A DNA stretch of 64,000 bases. It comes from an uncultured Lachnospiraceae bacterium (GTDB lineage: Bacteria > Bacillota > Clostridia > Lachnospirales > Lachnospiraceae). Location of the stretch: the NCBI GenBank assembly GCA_947564735.1, contig CANOEC010000015.1, forward strand, positions 1 to 64,000. Direction: 5' to 3'. Every line of letters begins with the position of its first letter. The first letter of the stretch is position 1. Positions 63,025-64,000 of the stretch are shown one piece after another. The translations under genes and the position numbers were made by a program. Under the pieces are notes generated by a model. It made no database searches. It saw only the letters and a program-made list of their open reading frames with translations, and was not told the DNA's origin.

Positions 63025-64000
63025 CTACTCCTTATATATATTCCTCACTATTTTAGCACAATATTGCTCCACTGTATCGAAATTTATATTTTTACAGTTT
63101 TCACTGTACGTACGGCATAACTCCGGGTCGTCCCACAACGCTTTGATATGCTCCGTAAGCTCCTGCGCGTCGCCTCCCCGGAACAAATCTCCCGTCACGC
63201 CGGCACGCACAAGCTCCGGCGCACCGCCAAGGTCAGAGGCAAGCACGGGCGTTGCATACATCTGCGACTCCATCACGGAAAACGGGCAGTTCTCATACCA
63301 CTCGGACGGATATACGCTGAACCTTGCCCCCGCAATCAGCCTGCGCAGCGCTTCTCCGCTCACAAATCCACGGTTTTCCACATTTTGAACTCCCTCTACC
63401 TCTTCCTCCAGCGGACCACTTCCGGCAAAAACAAAGGGAATCTGCGACAGGGCACGGCAGGCTTTTAGCAGTGTCCCTATCCCCTTCTCCTCCGAATACC
63501 GTCCGAAGTACACCACATAATCTTTTTTGCCGCAGCCTGCATCACTTCCCCCTGTTTTCCCACGCCGCACATGATCTGTCATGTCCGCACCGCTGCCCGG
63601 CTTCCCCTCTTCCTTGCAGGTAACTTCGTCCATATCGATAAAGTTATGCATCATAACGGTTTTATCCGCCAGCAGCGGGTCGGTATCCAGCTGTTTTTTC
63701 ATAAATTCGCTGGGACACACAATCACATCCACCATCCCGTAGGTCTTACGCCTGGCATAATATTTCGCCTCGATCGTACCAAGCAGACTCTTTATACGCG
63801 AACCGTGGATACATCGGTTTTTGCTACACTGCCCGAAGTCTCCTCCCCGGCAGGCAAAACAAATCTCTCCCGTCGCCGGAATCCGCATCATGTGGTTCGG
63901 GCATACCCACTGATAATCATGCGCCGTAAACACTATCTTCACCTTGCGCCCATGCTTCTTCTCATAAGCGCGCACGGCATAGATGACAGACGGCGTCAAC
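63025..64000 (-). CDS. GT4 glycosyltransferase, 5' end outside window
   Basis: The last 325 residues of a GT4 enzyme; the N-terminal 70-100 residues lie beyond the window, since the first in-frame codons here (LTPSVIYAVRAY) already belong to the first Rossmann domain. Visible are VFTAHDYQWVCPNH with a cysteine-rich CFACRGGDFGQCSKNRC insertion, VVYFGRYSEEKGIGTLLKA, and YPSEWYENCPFSVMESQMYATPVLAS with E-x7-E. The cysteine-rich insertion recurs in capsule GT4 enzymes of this type. A hydrophilic low-complexity stretch (EEGKPGSGADMT) lies before the second domain. Confidence 0.87.
   Translation of the reverse strand, partial: LTPSVIYAVRAYEKKHGRKVKIVFTAHDYQWVCPNHMMRIPATGEICFACRGGDFGQCSKNRCIHGSRIKSLLGTIEAKYYARRKTYGMVDVIVCPSEFMKKQLDTDPLLADKTVMMHNFIDMDEVTCKEEGKPGSGADMTDHVRRGKTGGSDAGCGKKDYVVYFGRYSEEKGIGTLLKACRALSQIPFVFAGSGPLEEEVEGVQNVENRGFVSGEALRRLIAGARFSVYPSEWYENCPFSVMESQMYATPVLASDLGGAPELVRAGVTGDLFRGGDAQELTEHIKALWDDPELCRTYSENCKNINFDTVEQYCAKIVRNIYKE

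Noticed and set aside
62651-63388. Open plus-strand frame of 245 codons
   Set aside because: It overlaps the radical SAM and GT4 genes on the other strand, both with strong motifs, and its translation shows no recognisable domain.

Overview
The window is one uninterrupted, strongly polarised surface-glycan locus. I recognise 59 protein-coding genes, all on the minus strand, so transcription runs from position 64000 towards 1. Genes overlap by 4-26 bases or sit a few tens of bases apart. No gap exceeds about 110 bases, and I see no tRNA, rRNA, CRISPR array or transposase gene. The protein types (PglK-like ABC flippases, DUF2304 and DUF6020-like membrane proteins, many GT2/GT4 enzymes), the strong AGGAGG-like ribosome sites and the AT-rich sequence suggest a Firmicute, most likely a Lachnospiraceae-type clostridium. 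That taxonomic guess is inference. Both ends of the locus lie outside or at the edge of the window.

From the transcriptional 5' side: (a) 50538-64000 holds GT4, GT2 and GT-D transferases, a radical SAM/SPASM protein, a serine-acetyltransferase-like enzyme, a PglK-like ABC flippase, a large membrane protein with a repeat-bearing acidic loop, a GT2/DUF2304 pair, an acyltransferase and an Rmd-like reductase (possible GDP-D-rhamnose). (b) 43457-50447 has its own good promoter and is a nonulosonic-acid (sialic/legionaminic-type) module: NeuB, NeuA and NeuC homologues interleaved with a Gfo/Idh oxidoreductase, a class III aminotransferase, a formyltransferase and an omega-amidase-like hydrolase. 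(c) 36063-43343, behind a second promoter, holds a KpsC-like protein, an AsnB-type amidotransferase, a GT4, and the WbpB/WbpD/WbpE trio for 2,3-diacetamido-uronic acid. (d) 30642-36001 holds a PtmE-like CBS-nucleotidyltransferase, a LegB-like 4,6-dehydratase, a second ABC flippase and a second KpsC-like protein.

(e) 22495-30611 contains three GT2 enzymes, including a GtrB-like one, and an ADP-heptose set: HldE, GmhA and a heptosyltransferase (GT9) fused to a membrane acyltransferase. The fusion junction falls on an 11-base homopolymer. (f) 11884-22466 is a run of glycosyltransferases, a sugar aminotransferase/acetyltransferase pair, a methyltransferase and a NodZ-like transferase. (g) 6334-11879 is a Wzm/Wzt ABC exporter with an extended Wzt, followed by LicD, a methyltransferase, a HAD phosphatase and a LicC-like nucleotidyltransferase, which looks like a capping or phospho-decoration set. 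(h) 1-6316 carries a DUF6020-like membrane protein, the priming polyprenyl glycosylphosphotransferase, two GT4 enzymes and a truncated GT2.

Together the genes point to assembly of one or more complex, charged, amide-, acyl- and phosphate-decorated glycans (capsule, wall glycan or flagellar/S-layer glycan) through up to three ABC-type export routes. The most unusual parts are the oxidation-transamination-formylation set inside the nonulosonate operon, the ADP-heptose set in a probable Gram-positive, and the acyltransferase-GT9 fusion. Base composition shifts from very AT-rich on the left to GC-rich on the right, so the locus looks like a mosaic.
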